A DNA stretch of 47,403 nt from Verrucomicrobiota bacterium (GTDB lineage Bacteria; Verrucomicrobiota; Verrucomicrobiia; Limisphaerales; UBA9464): NCBI GenBank assembly GCA_025363585.1, contig JANYDN010000123.1, positions 1 through 47,403 on the forward strand, read 5' to 3'. The notes beneath the pieces are model-generated. The model ran no database searches. It was not told the DNA's origin and worked only from the letters and a program-made list of their open reading frames with translations. The translations under genes were made by a program, and so were the position numbers. Shown here in pieces: positions 1 to 8,837 of the stretch; position 1 is the stretch's first letter, and the number at the start of each line of letters is the position of its first letter.

Positions 1-156
1 CAAGGCAGGCCAAGAAGGCGGGAACGTGTATCGGGAACCTGAGATTGGATCCCACCGTTCGGTGAAACGACACGCCGGCGGTCTTTGCCCCCTTGGATGG
101 CCTTGGCCCGCCTTGGCGTGAGATAATTCCTCGGCCGCTACTGCATGGATACGGCT
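1..156. repeat. Dispersed ~156-bp repeat, copy 1 (cut by window edge)
   Basis: This segment matches 36055-36210 in the same orientation with about five mismatches and no gap. It contains the right arm of an inverted repeat (CCTTGG..GGCCTTGG..CGCCTTGGCGTGAG near 91-122) and most of the left arm. The outer left end, visible in the second copy, is cut off by the window start. It encodes no plausible protein. Both copies lie just 3' of a minus-strand gene. The short interval to 196 shows nothing else. Confidence 0.85.
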
Positions 157-196
157 TAGGCGACTGCAAACAACGGCTAGGCGGACGCGATCCGCG

Positions 197-442
197 CTAC
201 GCCCGGCTGCGTCGGCCGAGAATCAGGTACAGCAACGCCCCGATCCAATGCGTGAACCAGATCGCGACGGCCCATCCCACCCGCGACCATCCGCTCAACC
301 GGTCGTTCCGGATCGCGTCGACCAACATCCAGATCCAGAACACGAACAACCCGAACACGCCCAGGACCAACGCCACGGGCAACGCCACGGCCAGCAACGC
401 GAGCGTCGCCATTCCCATCGCCACCGCGATCAGCTTGATCAT
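197..442 (-). CDS. Small PLDc_N-type membrane protein
   Basis: An 81-residue protein starting at the ATG read from 442. I preferred this start because the open frame upstream of it is Pro/Arg-rich and looks non-coding, whereas the hydrophobic protein begins at once with MIKLIAVAMG. There are two membrane segments (about residues 5-40 and 55-75) separated by WMLVDAIRND and followed by W-A-I-W-F-T-H-W-I-G-A-L-L-Y-L-I-L-G. This layout is typical of the phospholipase-D nuclease N-terminal (PLDc_N) family, whose stand-alone members are small inner-membrane proteins of unknown function. It is divergent from the TPR gene at 583; the 140-bp gap must hold both promoters. No enzyme function should be inferred. 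Confidence 0.7.
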   Translation of the reverse strand: MIKLIAVAMGMATLALLAVALPVALVLGVFGLFVFWIWMLVDAIRNDRLSGWSRVGWAVAIWFTHWIGALLYLILGRRSRA

Positions 443-582
443 GCCGCAACGACCCGGACGCGGGCGGAAAGTTTCAACACGCGGCGGAGGGGACAACTCG
501 TTGCGCGACGAATGGCGGACACCGGCGGCCCCCGCCCCGCCGCTTGACGCTTGACCTCCCATTCCCGAGATTCGGCGCCGCA

Positions 583-987
583 ATGGGTCAACCGCGAAGA
601 CGCAGCCGGCAACGCGAACGCGATCTCGACGTCGAGATTGGTTTCGTCGAGGCCTTGCTGCGCCGGGACCCCGCGTTCGCCGAGGCGCTTGAGGTATTGG
701 GCGACCTGTACTCGGAGCGCGGACGCCACGTCGACGCCATCCGCGTGGACGAATGCCTCGCCCACGCCAAACCCGCGGATCCCAACGTCCGGTACAATCT
801 CGCGTGCAGCCTCGCCATGAACCAGGAGTTCGAGCGCGCCGCCTCCGAACTGGCCTCCGCGATCGAACTTGGTTACAGCGACGTGGGGCAACTGAGCGAG
901 GATCCCGATCTCGCCGATCTCCGCGCGCATCCCGCGTACCGCAAGGTCCGAGCGAAACTGCGGGCCCTCAAGGTGCCGCCGGTTTGA
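583..987 (+). CDS. TPR-repeat protein
   Basis: A 134-residue soluble protein. The ATG at 583 (MGQPRRRSRQ) was chosen over an upstream in-frame TTG at 544 because the extra residues look unrelated. From about residue 20 it has helical repeats of tetratricopeptide type: FVEALLRRDPAFAEALEVLGDLY, then DPNVRYNLACSLAMNQEFERAASELASAIELGY, with the usual Gly/Ala/Tyr spacing, and a final half repeat with DPDLADLRAHPAY. TPRs mediate protein-protein contacts. There is no signal peptide or membrane segment, so it is probably cytoplasmic. The 3' end overlaps the convergent gene at 968 by 20 bp. Confidence 0.7.
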   Translation: MGQPRRRSRQRERDLDVEIGFVEALLRRDPAFAEALEVLGDLYSERGRHVDAIRVDECLAHAKPADPNVRYNLACSLAMNQEFERAASELASAIELGYSDVGQLSEDPDLADLRAHPAYRKVRAKLRALKVPPV

Positions 988-1804
988 GCGGCACTTCCCG
1001 GAAGTCGTCCTGGAGGACGTCCATCCGCATCCGGAAACTCATCAGGACTTTCCGGCCCTCGGCATAGCTCAGCAGGCGACGGTTCATCCACAGGCCCGGC
1101 GCCACGCGCGCGCGTTCCACGATGAAATCGAGGCGCGTCACCGTCGCCGCCAAACCTCCCAGCACCGACAGCGTGGACTTCAAATGCGAGTCCACCTTCA
1201 CCACCTCGAATTCCTCCGCGTCGATCCAGATCCGGCCGTGGAGAAGTCCGATGAATCGGTCCGCCATCTCGCCGGTGTCGGTCGCTCCCGGCTTCGGCTC
1301 GAACCGCAGCACGAAGGCCCGCCGTCCGTCCAACGTCTCCTCGCCCGCCGGTTCGTAGTCGAAGCGACGCACCAGGGCCGCGTCCAAAAAGTCCGGACCC
1401 TGGGGTTTCCCGCGTCGTTGCGAGGCGGCTTTCCGATGCTCGGCCTCCCGTTCCTCGTCGGCCCCGTGTTCCTTGGACGGCTGCGCCTTGCCGTCCTGGC
1501 GCAGCAACACCATGCGGGTCTCGCCCCTCATGCTCGTGACGGCGTGGTCGCGGGTCCGTCGCTCGCGCACCGCCGCCTTGGCGTCGAGTTCCTCGACCAC
1601 CGTGTGGCGCGTGTACGACATCCCGTGCAGCTTTTGCCGCTCCGCCGCCACCCGTGATTTCTCGATCATGCGCTCCACGATTTCCGCCGTCGTCGGCGCG
1701 GGCGTGGGCGCCGGACTCACTGCACGCGCATGCCCGGCCAGGACCAAAAGGCCCGTCATCCAGCACCAGAGGCGTCGTCGCGCGACGAGGATCAACCGCT
1801 CCAT
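968..1804 (-). CDS. Secreted LolA-like / lipoprotein-sorting-type protein
   Basis: 278 residues with an N-terminal signal sequence (hydrophobic stretch about residues 12-28, ending HARA). The mature part starts with a helix (TTAEIVERMIEKS), has a charged, Lys/Glu/Arg-rich stretch around residues 100-135, and ends in beta-rich sequence with GRIWIDAEEFEVVKVD and G-L-W-M-N-R. That beta signature is seen in periplasmic proteins annotated as outer-membrane lipoprotein-sorting (LolA/LolB fold). A true LolA role is uncertain; such paralogues are often of unknown function. The stop overlaps the 3' end of the convergent TPR gene. It lies 43 bp downstream of the metallohydrolase gene on the same strand and may be co-transcribed with it. 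Confidence 0.5.
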   Translation of the reverse strand: MERLILVARRRLWCWMTGLLVLAGHARAVSPAPTPAPTTAEIVERMIEKSRVAAERQKLHGMSYTRHTVVEELDAKAAVRERRTRDHAVTSMRGETRMVLLRQDGKAQPSKEHGADEEREAEHRKAASQRRGKPQGPDFLDAALVRRFDYEPAGEETLDGRRAFVLRFEPKPGATDTGEMADRFIGLLHGRIWIDAEEFEVVKVDSHLKSTLSVLGGLAATVTRLDFIVERARVAPGLWMNRRLLSYAEGRKVLMSFRMRMDVLQDDFREVPLKPAAP

Positions 1805-1847
1805 GAAGGGGAACTTTACCAGTCGCGGACCAAATGAAAAGGAGTCT

Positions 1848-4100
1848 TCAATCGACCGTGCATTCCGCTAGACGACGCCGGTATTCCACCCGCGCGTGCT
1901 CGTAGGCTTCGACCGCCTGCCCGTGCTCCGCGCCGACGTAGAGGCGCTCCTTGCTCTTCCAGCACCGTTCCACGCCGTCCAGGCACCATTGCACGCTCCG
2001 GCGCGATGCCCGGATCGGTTGCCCGCCGACGGTCACGAAAAATGGATTGGTGTGCGCGCTGGGCAGTATCCGCAGCGCGTACCAACCGCTGCGCTCGACG
2101 TTCGCGTCCATCGTGATTTCCCGCATCGTCCCGTCCGCCACCAGCGTGGTCCGCGCCACCACCGCGCCGTTGGCGATGAGTTCCACCGGCACTTCCCGGG
2201 TGGTCCCGATCCGCGCGCGCTCGACATGCCAGAACGGTTGGTCGGTGTAGGGACGCCGCGCGATCGATTCGTCCGGCCGTTCCTCCAGCCGCGACGCGAC
2301 CCGCGCCGTGAACCGAACCCGGCCCGCCGACGCCAACCGCACCTCGCTCCCCTCAGCCCCCATCTCGCGGCCGTCCGCCTTGAAATCCATGAGATGGCTG
2401 AAGCCGTCCGAAACGTAGTTCCGTCCCGCGCGGATGCCCTCGCACCAATCCTCGTAGGTCCATTTCGAACCCAGGTGGACGTAGCTCCGACCCAATCCGA
2501 CGCGCTCGCCGTAGATGCACGGGAAGTCGGTCTCGCCGCTGATGCGGGTGCGGTAACCCGCGTTCAGCGTCTGGTACCACATGTTCAGTTCCCACACGTA
2601 CGGCGTGTCGACCGTCGATAGGAAATCCACCGCGGGCACCAATTTGCCGTCCGGTCCGGGAACGTCGTGCGTCACGTCGACGATGTATTCGTTGGCGCCG
2701 ATCCCGTCGTACGGCGGCACCACGAGGTTGGGCAGGTCGCTCTCATTGACCTTGAGTCCCCAGCCGCTGTGCGCCGGTCCCACCAACGCGCCCTGGCGTT
2801 TCGCCCATCGCAGCGTGTTGAGACCGAGCTTCGGCCAATGGTGGCTCGAATCGCCGCCCGGATACATCTGCTCGCGCAGACGCAGCAGGCACAGATGGCC
2901 GGACTCGTGCGACCCGAACCCGCTCACCTCGACGTCGTATCGCAACAAGTACGGGAACCGCGACACCGGATCGTCGACGCCGCGGAAGAACTGCTTCTGG
3001 TAATCAAAGCACGGCCCCCACGTCAGGTTCGCGCCGACTTTCAGATCCTCGCCCAGCACGTGGCGCATCATGTCAGTGGCCAGCACGCCCTCGGTCGGCT
3101 GCGTGTAGTGCGCGCAGCCCGCCGCGTGGATGTGGTGGTCGCCCGATATCCAGCCCGACTTCGACGGATCGATCCATCGCTTCACGCGGAACGACCACTC
3201 GCCCGGCGTCGCCGTGACGTCGACCTCCCGCCGTTCCGGCAAGGATTCCGGACCGCGACGGAAATCCACGACGTAATGCCCGTCGGGCAACCGCATTTCC
3301 TCGCCGTCGCCGCGGTACACCTGCGGGTGAAACGAGAAGTCGGGCGCCAACCGTTTCGCGGGCGCCGGATACACGTGGCCCTGGGCGTCGGTGATTTTCA
3401 ACGAGGCCGTCGTCGGCGCGCCGTCCTCATCCACGATCCTCAGCCGCACCGCGCGGGCCGGGACGCAATCGAAGAGCACGTTCGCCTCGCTTCGAAAGCC
3501 GAGGTCCTGTGTTCCCTGCCCGACGTCCATCGCGATCTTGGCCTCGCGTTTCCCGGCGTCGCGCGAATACACCTGCAGCACGCGGTACTCGAGTGGCAGC
3601 CCGCCCAATTTGCCCAGCAGCGGCTGGCCGGTGTAGAACTCCATCGCCATCCAACGGTCCGCCACCTGCGACGACGGCGACTTGTCGAGACGCCCGGCCT
3701 GCGGACTGTTCGCACGCAATTCCGCCGTGGTGCCGGACAGGTTGTGGACCTTCACGAGGAACGGTCGCCAACCGGCCTCGACCAAACGCGGCGCGGCGTC
3801 GCCCGGCAGCACCTTCACGCGCATCTCGGGATTGATGTCCACCGCGAGCAACACATGCGGATCGAGCACCGCCTGGATTTTCGCGCCGGCGAGTTCGGGA
3901 TCGGATTCGGCGAGCGCGGCGTCGAGCGCGGACTTTTCCCGGGCATCGAGCGGCGCGCCGACCACGTCGAGGGCCTCGGCCACGCGTTTCACCTGCGCGC
4001 GCAGGGGTTGCAACTCGACGCCGTGGACGAGCGGCACCGCGGAAAAAACCGGTCCGGCGACGACGACACTGCACCCAAGGGTGACGAGAAAAGCCTTCAT
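1848..4100 (-). CDS. Secreted CehA/McbA-family metallohydrolase
   Basis: 750 residues. The ATG at 4100 was chosen because it starts a signal peptide (MKAFLVTLGCSVVVAGPVFSA); upstream in-frame codons run into palindromic repeat DNA. The N-terminal half (to about residue 310) is beta-rich and probably a carbohydrate-binding-like or Ig-like region. The catalytic part begins at SGWISGDHHIHAAG; D321-H322-H323-x-H325 is the PHP-type metal-binding signature of the CehA/McbA family. Further candidate ligands lie in HESGHL, GPAHSGWG and ISGETDFPC. Family members hydrolyse esters or carbamates, but most genomic members have no known substrate. It is probably periplasmic or exported. Confidence 0.7.
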   Translation of the reverse strand: MKAFLVTLGCSVVVAGPVFSAVPLVHGVELQPLRAQVKRVAEALDVVGAPLDAREKSALDAALAESDPELAGAKIQAVLDPHVLLAVDINPEMRVKVLPGDAAPRLVEAGWRPFLVKVHNLSGTTAELRANSPQAGRLDKSPSSQVADRWMAMEFYTGQPLLGKLGGLPLEYRVLQVYSRDAGKREAKIAMDVGQGTQDLGFRSEANVLFDCVPARAVRLRIVDEDGAPTTASLKITDAQGHVYPAPAKRLAPDFSFHPQVYRGDGEEMRLPDGHYVVDFRRGPESLPERREVDVTATPGEWSFRVKRWIDPSKSGWISGDHHIHAAGCAHYTQPTEGVLATDMMRHVLGEDLKVGANLTWGPCFDYQKQFFRGVDDPVSRFPYLLRYDVEVSGFGSHESGHLCLLRLREQMYPGGDSSHHWPKLGLNTLRWAKRQGALVGPAHSGWGLKVNESDLPNLVVPPYDGIGANEYIVDVTHDVPGPDGKLVPAVDFLSTVDTPYVWELNMWYQTLNAGYRTRISGETDFPCIYGERVGLGRSYVHLGSKWTYEDWCEGIRAGRNYVSDGFSHLMDFKADGREMGAEGSEVRLASAGRVRFTARVASRLEERPDESIARRPYTDQPFWHVERARIGTTREVPVELIANGAVVARTTLVADGTMREITMDANVERSGWYALRILPSAHTNPFFVTVGGQPIRASRRSVQWCLDGVERCWKSKERLYVGAEHGQAVEAYEHARVEYRRRLAECTVD

Positions 4101-4548
4101 GGGAACCACGGCATCGTGGCCCTCCCGACCGCGCTGGCGAGCCCAATCACAACCACCGAAATGCCAAGGACGGGGAAGGGAAAATGACCACGGATCACCA
4201 GGAGGAAACGGAAAACGCGGGCTTCGTTTTTTAACCACGGAAATCACGGAAATCACGGAAGGAAGACGTCCGCGGGAGATTTGCCACGGAGCACACGGAG
4301 CACACGGAAAGAAGACCTTCTTTTGTTTCGTTCCGTGTGGTCCGTGTGCTCCGTGGTCAACACCCTTGTCCCCGTTCCGTGATTTCCGTGATTTCCGTGG
4401 TTAAAAAATAAGCCCCCCGCCTTTCCGTGTGATCCGTGTGATCCGTGGTAAAAACCTGATCGAAACGCCCCGTGGTCCGTGGTCGCGCCGAAGCGTGGCT
4501 TGCCGGACGTCGCACGTTCCCGGAGGATCCCCCCGCAATTCTCACCAC
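4101..4548. repeat. Nested palindromic intergenic element
   Basis: No gene in this 448-bp gap between divergent genes. It holds a perfect 34-bp inverted repeat (arms 4227-4260 and 4375-4408; outer ends TTTTTTAACCACGG and CCGTGGTTAAAAAA). Nested inside is a 26-bp inverted repeat with one mismatch (4284-4309 and 4331-4356). A further arm-like stretch at 4425-4448 has only a degenerate partner near 4187-4200. All arms are built from 9-nt units such as ACGGAAATC or ACGGAGCAC. Read as protein these give the spurious TEITEITE-type peptides. Promoters for both flanking genes must lie here, but I could not assign one confidently. Confidence 0.85.
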
Positions 4549-6915
4549 ATGCACACGCCTATCATTCGTCTGATCGGCCGCATCGTGCCCATCGTCGCGA
4601 TCGGGTTTTCCGTCGCTTCCGTGGCCCATGCCGCCGATCCCAAGGACGAGCCCATGCGCGGACCTTTCTGGTCCGGCACCATCATGCGGTCCAAGGACAA
4701 CGCCGCCGCGATGAAGGGACTCGCCATCACGCTCGGTGCCGACCGCGCCCACCACGTCGTCTATGATCTCGATACCCTCCGCGTGTCGGCGGCTTGGTCG
4801 GGCGAATTCCTCGAGTTCGGCAATACCCTCACGAAGATCGAGTGGCCGCCCCCGCCCAGCGTGAAGGGCAAGACCGCCTTTGACACCGCCGCAGGCGCGG
4901 GCTGGGCCGATGCCAAGGGCGCGCTCGAGGATCCGCGCGAGCGTCATCAAGGCCCGTTGCCCAAGGATTGGCTCCACTACGAGGGCCTCGTGGTGAACGG
5001 CGACCAAGTCGTCCTTCGCTACACGGTCGGCGGGATTCCCGTCCTCGAACTTCCGTCGTTCGCGACTTCCGACGCCGGCGGCGCGTTCGTCCGGACCTTC
5101 CAATTCGAGAAATCCTCGGACCACGCCACCGTCGTCCTCGCCTCGGGTACCGGTGCCACGCTCGCCGCGGATTTCGGCGGGTCCGCCCCGACGGCCTCCG
5201 TCGCGCTCACCAACGGCAACACGCTCTCGATCGACGGCACGGAGATCCCCAAGGGCTCTCGTCTTGAGACGACGCCCGACGGCTCGCTCGTGCTGAAGCT
5301 CTCGAAGGTCCGCGCGAACAAACCGTTCCGCGTCGCGCTCGCGACCGGCGGCAAGGCCAGCTTGGCGTCGAAGCCCGCCGACCTGCGCCCCTTGCTCAAG
5401 GGCGGGCCCGCACGGTGGACCACGCCGATCACGACGCAGGGCGTCGCGGGAACCGAGGACGGCCCGTACCAGGTGGACTCCATCACCGAACCGTTCCCGA
5501 ACGCGTACAACACGCGGACGTTCTGGGGCGGATTCGACTTCCTTCCCGATGGCCGCGCGGCCATCTGCGCGTTCCACGGGGACGTCTGGATCGTGTCGGG
5601 TCTCGACGGGAAAATCGGCGAGCTGAAATGGAAACGTTTCGCGACGGGCCTCTTCCAGCCGCTCGGTCTCAAGGTGGTGAAGGGCGAGATCTACGTCGCC
5701 GGCCGCGACCAGATCACGCGTCTCCGGGACGTGAACGGCGACGGCGAGGCGGACGCCTACGACAACTTCAACAACGACACCGTGGTCACGCCGAATTACC
5801 ACGAGTTCGTCCTCGATCTCCACACCGACTCGAAGGGGAACTTCTACTACTGCAAGGGCGCGCCATGGGAACCCAGCGTCACCTCGCCGCACCAAGGCAC
5901 GTTGCTCAAGGTCTCGCCCGACGGGAAGAAACTCGAGGTCTACGCCACCGGTCTCCGCGCGCCCAACGGCATGACAGTCGGTCCCGACGACACGATCCTC
6001 GTCGGCGACAACCAGGGCCATTGGATGCCGTCGTCGAAGCTCAACCTCGTGAAGCGCGGCGCGTTCATGGGCATGGTGCCTTCCGCACAACGCGAGCTCG
6101 CGCTCCGGTATCCGGACGGCCGCGAGATCAAGGTGAACCCGAGCATTCCCGAGGAACGCGCCAAGAACCAACTCAAGGGTTGGGAAGGCGCGATGCCAAT
6201 CCCGGCGTCGTACGACGAACCGATCTGCTGGCTCCCGATGCGCTGGGACAACTCGAGCGGCGGACAGGTCTACGTCACCGGCGACAAATGGGGACCCTGG
6301 AAAGGTTCCCCGCTCTTCATGAGCTACGGCAAGTGCCTGCTCTACGGCGTCCTGACCGACGAGATCGACGGCACGATTCAGGCGGCGATGACGCCGTTCA
6401 ACCTGCGGTTCCAGAGCGGCGTCATGCGCGCGCGGTTCAATCCCAAGGACGGCCAGCTCTACACGTGCGGTCTCAAGGGATGGCAAAACTCGGCGTCGCG
6501 CGACGGCGGTTTCTATCGTGTGCGCTATACCGGAAAACCGGTCCGCAATCCGGTGAAGGCGCACGTCGCGCAGAACGGGATCCAACTGACCTTCGCGACG
6601 GCGCTTGATCCGAAGTCGGTCGTCGACGCGTCCGGATTCTCCGCCGAGCTATGGAACTACCGCTACAGCGGCGCCTACGGCTCGCCGGAACTCTCCGTGA
6701 AGACGCCCGGCAAGACCGCGCACGACAAACTCGAGGTCAAGGCCGCGCGCCTGTCCACCGACGGCAAGACGCTGTTCCTTGAGATCGACGGACTCGAGAA
6801 GGCCGACCAATGGAGCGTGAAGTACGCCGTGAATTCGGTGGATGGCACCGAGGTGCGGTCCGAGATCATCGGGACGATCAAGAAGCTCGGGCCGCCGGTC
6901 GGCGCATTGCGCTGA
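4549..6915 (+). CDS. Secreted DUF6797-type beta-propeller protein
   Basis: 788 residues. The ATG at 4549 gives a clean signal peptide (MHTPIIRLIGRIVPIVAIGFSVASVAHA, cut at AHA-AD). The N-terminal third has the GPFWSGTIM...KGLAITLG...YDLDTLRVSAAWSG pattern that I associate with the DUF6797 domain of Planctomycetes and Verrucomicrobia. From about residue 310 it reads as an NHL/SMP-30-like propeller: GFDFLPDGRAAICAFHGDVW, LRAPNGMTVGPDDTILVGDNQGHW, LYGVLTDEIDGTIQ. The C-terminal ~120 residues are beta-sandwich-like. No CXXCH haem site is present. In this phylum such proteins often accompany carbon-degradation or c-type cytochrome genes, but the function is unknown. A strong terminator follows 27 bp after the stop. 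Confidence 0.65.
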   Translation: MHTPIIRLIGRIVPIVAIGFSVASVAHAADPKDEPMRGPFWSGTIMRSKDNAAAMKGLAITLGADRAHHVVYDLDTLRVSAAWSGEFLEFGNTLTKIEWPPPPSVKGKTAFDTAAGAGWADAKGALEDPRERHQGPLPKDWLHYEGLVVNGDQVVLRYTVGGIPVLELPSFATSDAGGAFVRTFQFEKSSDHATVVLASGTGATLAADFGGSAPTASVALTNGNTLSIDGTEIPKGSRLETTPDGSLVLKLSKVRANKPFRVALATGGKASLASKPADLRPLLKGGPARWTTPITTQGVAGTEDGPYQVDSITEPFPNAYNTRTFWGGFDFLPDGRAAICAFHGDVWIVSGLDGKIGELKWKRFATGLFQPLGLKVVKGEIYVAGRDQITRLRDVNGDGEADAYDNFNNDTVVTPNYHEFVLDLHTDSKGNFYYCKGAPWEPSVTSPHQGTLLKVSPDGKKLEVYATGLRAPNGMTVGPDDTILVGDNQGHWMPSSKLNLVKRGAFMGMVPSAQRELALRYPDGREIKVNPSIPEERAKNQLKGWEGAMPIPASYDEPICWLPMRWDNSSGGQVYVTGDKWGPWKGSPLFMSYGKCLLYGVLTDEIDGTIQAAMTPFNLRFQSGVMRARFNPKDGQLYTCGLKGWQNSASRDGGFYRVRYTGKPVRNPVKAHVAQNGIQLTFATALDPKSVVDASGFSAELWNYRYSGAYGSPELSVKTPGKTAHDKLEVKAARLSTDGKTLFLEIDGLEKADQWSVKYAVNSVDGTEVRSEIIGTIKKLGPPVGALR

Positions 6916-6941
6916 GCCGGGCAACGGGCCTTTCGTGAACA

Positions 6942-6974
6942 GGGGTGTCGGCCAACGCCGGCACCCCTTTTTTT
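6942..6974 (+). terminator. Rho-independent terminator of the DUF6797-type gene
   Basis: An 11-bp stem GGGGTGTCGGC / GCCGGCACCCC (one G-U pair) with an AACA-like tetraloop region (CAAC), followed directly by seven T. It begins 26 bp after the stop codon at 6915. Confidence 0.9.
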
Positions 6975-7120
6975 GTAGCGCGGGCGTCCCCGCCTGCCCG
7001 AGGCTTCGGCGTAGCAGGAGCCGGTTGGAGCGGTCACGGAGCAAGGCGCGGCGGATCGGCGGGCGTAGGGCGGGCGTCCCGCCTGCGCAAATCACGGGCG
7101 TCCTCGCCCGTGCCGAAGCC
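6975..7120. repeat. Type-2 REP-like hairpins with GTAG heads
   Basis: Two short elements, each with a GTAG head (6975-6978 and 7065-7068) followed by a GC-rich hairpin of the form GCGGGCG...CGCCTGC. A partial relative lies at about 7096-7118 (CGGGCGTCCTCGCCCG). The same unit recurs at 8592 and 20204. The first copy follows the T-tract of the terminator at 6942-6974 directly. Nothing else is seen in the gap 6975-7207. Confidence 0.65.
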
Positions 7121-7207
7121 TGTCGTGCCCTGGACTGGACCGGATCCGTAGGAACGCACCGGGGACGGTCCTGTCCGCGCAGCCGACCTGCGCCACGCAT
7201 GCCCGCG

Positions 7208-7245
7208 AAAAAGCCGCCCGGGGCACGGGGCCCGGGGCGGCTTTT
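7208..7245 (-). terminator. Rho-independent terminator after secG
   Basis: On the minus strand, an 11-bp stem GCCGCCCCGGG / CCCGGGGCGGC-type pairing followed by TTTTTC. It lies 22 bp beyond the secG stop codon and ends the pgk-tpiA-secG transcript. The sequence is nearly symmetrical (AAAAAGCCGCC on one side, GGCGGCTTTT on the other), so it could work in both directions. Confidence 0.88.
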
Positions 7246-7266
7246 GAAGGAACGTCCGGCGCTTGC

Positions 7267-7710
7267 TTACTTCGCGGGCGCGTTCGTGGCGGGCTTGACG
7301 AGGATGTTCGTCGCGACCTTGACGGTGGCGACGGCATTGGTCGCGGCGACAACCACAGGGTTCGTGCCGGCCGGGATGTTGCCGGTGACGGGAACCCCGG
7401 AAGCGGCAGCGGCCGCGCCCGGCGTTTTCAACGCGTCACGGATGCGGGCACCGGCCCGCGCGCGGGACTCGTTGGCGGTCAGGATCGCGATGACGAAGCA
7501 AAGGACCAGAAAGATGCCGGCGCTCCAGCGGGTGAGGCTGGAGAGGGCCGTGCCACTGCCGGCCCCGAACAAGGCCGCGGTGGATTCGGCGCCGAACGCG
7601 GCCGTGATGCCCGCTTCCTTCTTGGGAAGTTGGAGCAGGATGAGGAGCCCAAGGAAGAGCGCCACCACCACGAGGCCGAGGGTGAGGAGATTGATGAACA
7701 GTTGTTGCAT
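7267..7710 (-). CDS. secG: Preprotein translocase subunit SecG
   Basis: 147 residues. Two membrane helices (about residues 4-27 and 62-83) are joined by the SecG hallmark loop: LLILLQLPKKEAGITAAFG, then a Gly/Ser/Ala-rich stretch with LFGAGSGTALSSLTRW. SecG is the small non-essential subunit of the SecYEG channel in the inner membrane. The C-terminal ~45 residues (Ala/Val/Thr/Asn-rich, rich in ATNAV-like motifs) form a low-complexity tail, which is common in this family. It lies 39 bp downstream of tpiA on the same strand and is followed by a terminator; pgk-tpiA-secG is a frequent bacterial arrangement. Confidence 0.9.
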   Translation of the reverse strand: MQQLFINLLTLGLVVVALFLGLLILLQLPKKEAGITAAFGAESTAALFGAGSGTALSSLTRWSAGIFLVLCFVIAILTANESRARAGARIRDALKTPGAAAAASGVPVTGNIPAGTNPVVVAATNAVATVKVATNILVKPATNAPAK

Positions 7711-7749
7711 GGTCGGGACGCCCGGTACCGCGTGAGCGGCACGGACGGG

Positions 7750-8514
7750 TCAAATCGAGTTCTTGATGAGTTCGACGAAGCCTTTGGCTTCGAGCGACGC
7801 GCCGCCCACCAGGGCGCCGTCGATGTCGGGCTGGCCCATCAATTCGCGGGCATTCGATGCCTTCACGGAGCCGCCGTACTGGATCCGCACGCGGCGCGCG
7901 ATCGTCTCGCCGTGCAGCGAGACGACGACCTTGCGGATGAAAGCGTGAACTTCCTGGGCTTGGGCCGACGTCGCCGTCTTGCCCGTGCCGATCGCCCAGA
8001 CGGGCTCGTAGGCAATGATGGTGGACTCCACCTGCTCGGCGGTGAGGCCGGCCAGCGAGCCGCGCACCTGCGTGCCCACCACGTCGTTCGTGATGTTCGC
8101 CTCGCGCTCCTTGAGGGTCTCGCCGACGCACACGATCGGTATCAGGCTGGCGGCATGGGCCGCGGCCGCCTTGCGCGACACGATCGCGTCGGTCTCGTGC
8201 CAGAACTGGCGGCGCTCGCTATGACCGAGGATCACGTAGCGGACCGAGAGGTCGCGGAGCATTCCGGCCGCGATTTCCCCGGTGTACGCCCCGTAGCCGT
8301 TCTCGCCCATGTTCTGGGCGCCGACACGGATGTTCGAATCGGGCGTCGCCTTCGAGACGGCGTCCAATGCGGTGAAGGCGGGACACACGACGATGTCCAC
8401 TTCCTTGACGGATGCCAGGTCGCGCTTCAAATCGGTCACCAGAGCCACGGACTCGGCGACGGTTTTGTTGCACTTCCAGTTTCCGGCGATGATCAACTTC
8501 CGGTCTTTTTCCAT
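7750..8514 (-). CDS. tpiA: Triosephosphate isomerase
   Basis: 254 residues, the normal family length. It interconverts dihydroxyacetone phosphate and glyceraldehyde 3-phosphate in glycolysis and gluconeogenesis. All signature blocks are present: AGNWKCNKT (substrate Asn and Lys), YVILGHSERR (catalytic His), AYEPVWAIGTGKTAT (catalytic Glu and flexible loop 6), and IQYGGSVKASNA (phosphate-binding loop). The ATG at 8514 precedes MEKDRKLIIAGNWK, so no alternative start is needed. It sits between pgk and secG; REP-type repeats fill the gap to pgk. Confidence 0.97.
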   Translation of the reverse strand: MEKDRKLIIAGNWKCNKTVAESVALVTDLKRDLASVKEVDIVVCPAFTALDAVSKATPDSNIRVGAQNMGENGYGAYTGEIAAGMLRDLSVRYVILGHSERRQFWHETDAIVSRKAAAAHAASLIPIVCVGETLKEREANITNDVVGTQVRGSLAGLTAEQVESTIIAYEPVWAIGTGKTATSAQAQEVHAFIRKVVVSLHGETIARRVRIQYGGSVKASNARELMGQPDIDGALVGGASLEAKGFVELIKNSI

Positions 8515-8837
8515 GCGAAACAGGTCGCGGAGACTACCGGCACCCCGGGGGGCGTCAAAGGGCTTTTTCTACGATCCTTGGGCCGCCGCCTGTAGCGCGG
8601 GCGTTCTCGCCTGCGGAGTTCGCAGCCGTCCCGCCTGCGCGAACGCGCGCACACGCATTGACCCAAGCCGCCCAGAACCCGCATGCCGTGGGTGGCACCG
8701 GCCCGGTGCCACTTCCTTTCAATCCTGCAAGGGGAACTCTTGCTCCGGGCTGCGCTTGTCTCCAGTGACGGCGGGCCGCCGTCACCCACGCAGGTTGAGG
8801 CCCCAGCCCGGTGGGTGGCACCGGCCGGGCCCCACGC
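8515..8837. repeat. Intergenic REP cluster between tpiA and pgk
   Basis: This 323-bp gap holds no gene. It contains a type-2 GTAG-headed hairpin (GTAG 8592-8595); a solitary type-1 REP (GTGG 8688-8691, hairpin 8692-8712, arms GTGGCACCGG / CCGGTGCCAC); and a head-to-head REP pair (BIME). The pair consists of hairpin 8765-8785 followed by CCAC, a ~21-nt linker, then GTGG 8811-8814 and a degenerate hairpin 8815-8835. The last hairpin lies two bases from the pgk stop codon and may protect or end the pgk transcript. Confidence 0.85.

Noticed and set aside
4221-4404. Short proteins with TEITEITE or HGAHGAHG motifs
   Set aside because: Produced by 9-nt units in the palindrome arms, not genes.
4357-6585. 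Long antisense open frame over the DUF6797-type gene (742 codons)
   Set aside because: Arg/Val/Asp-rich shadow typical of high-GC DNA; the plus-strand frame has signal peptide and domain pattern.
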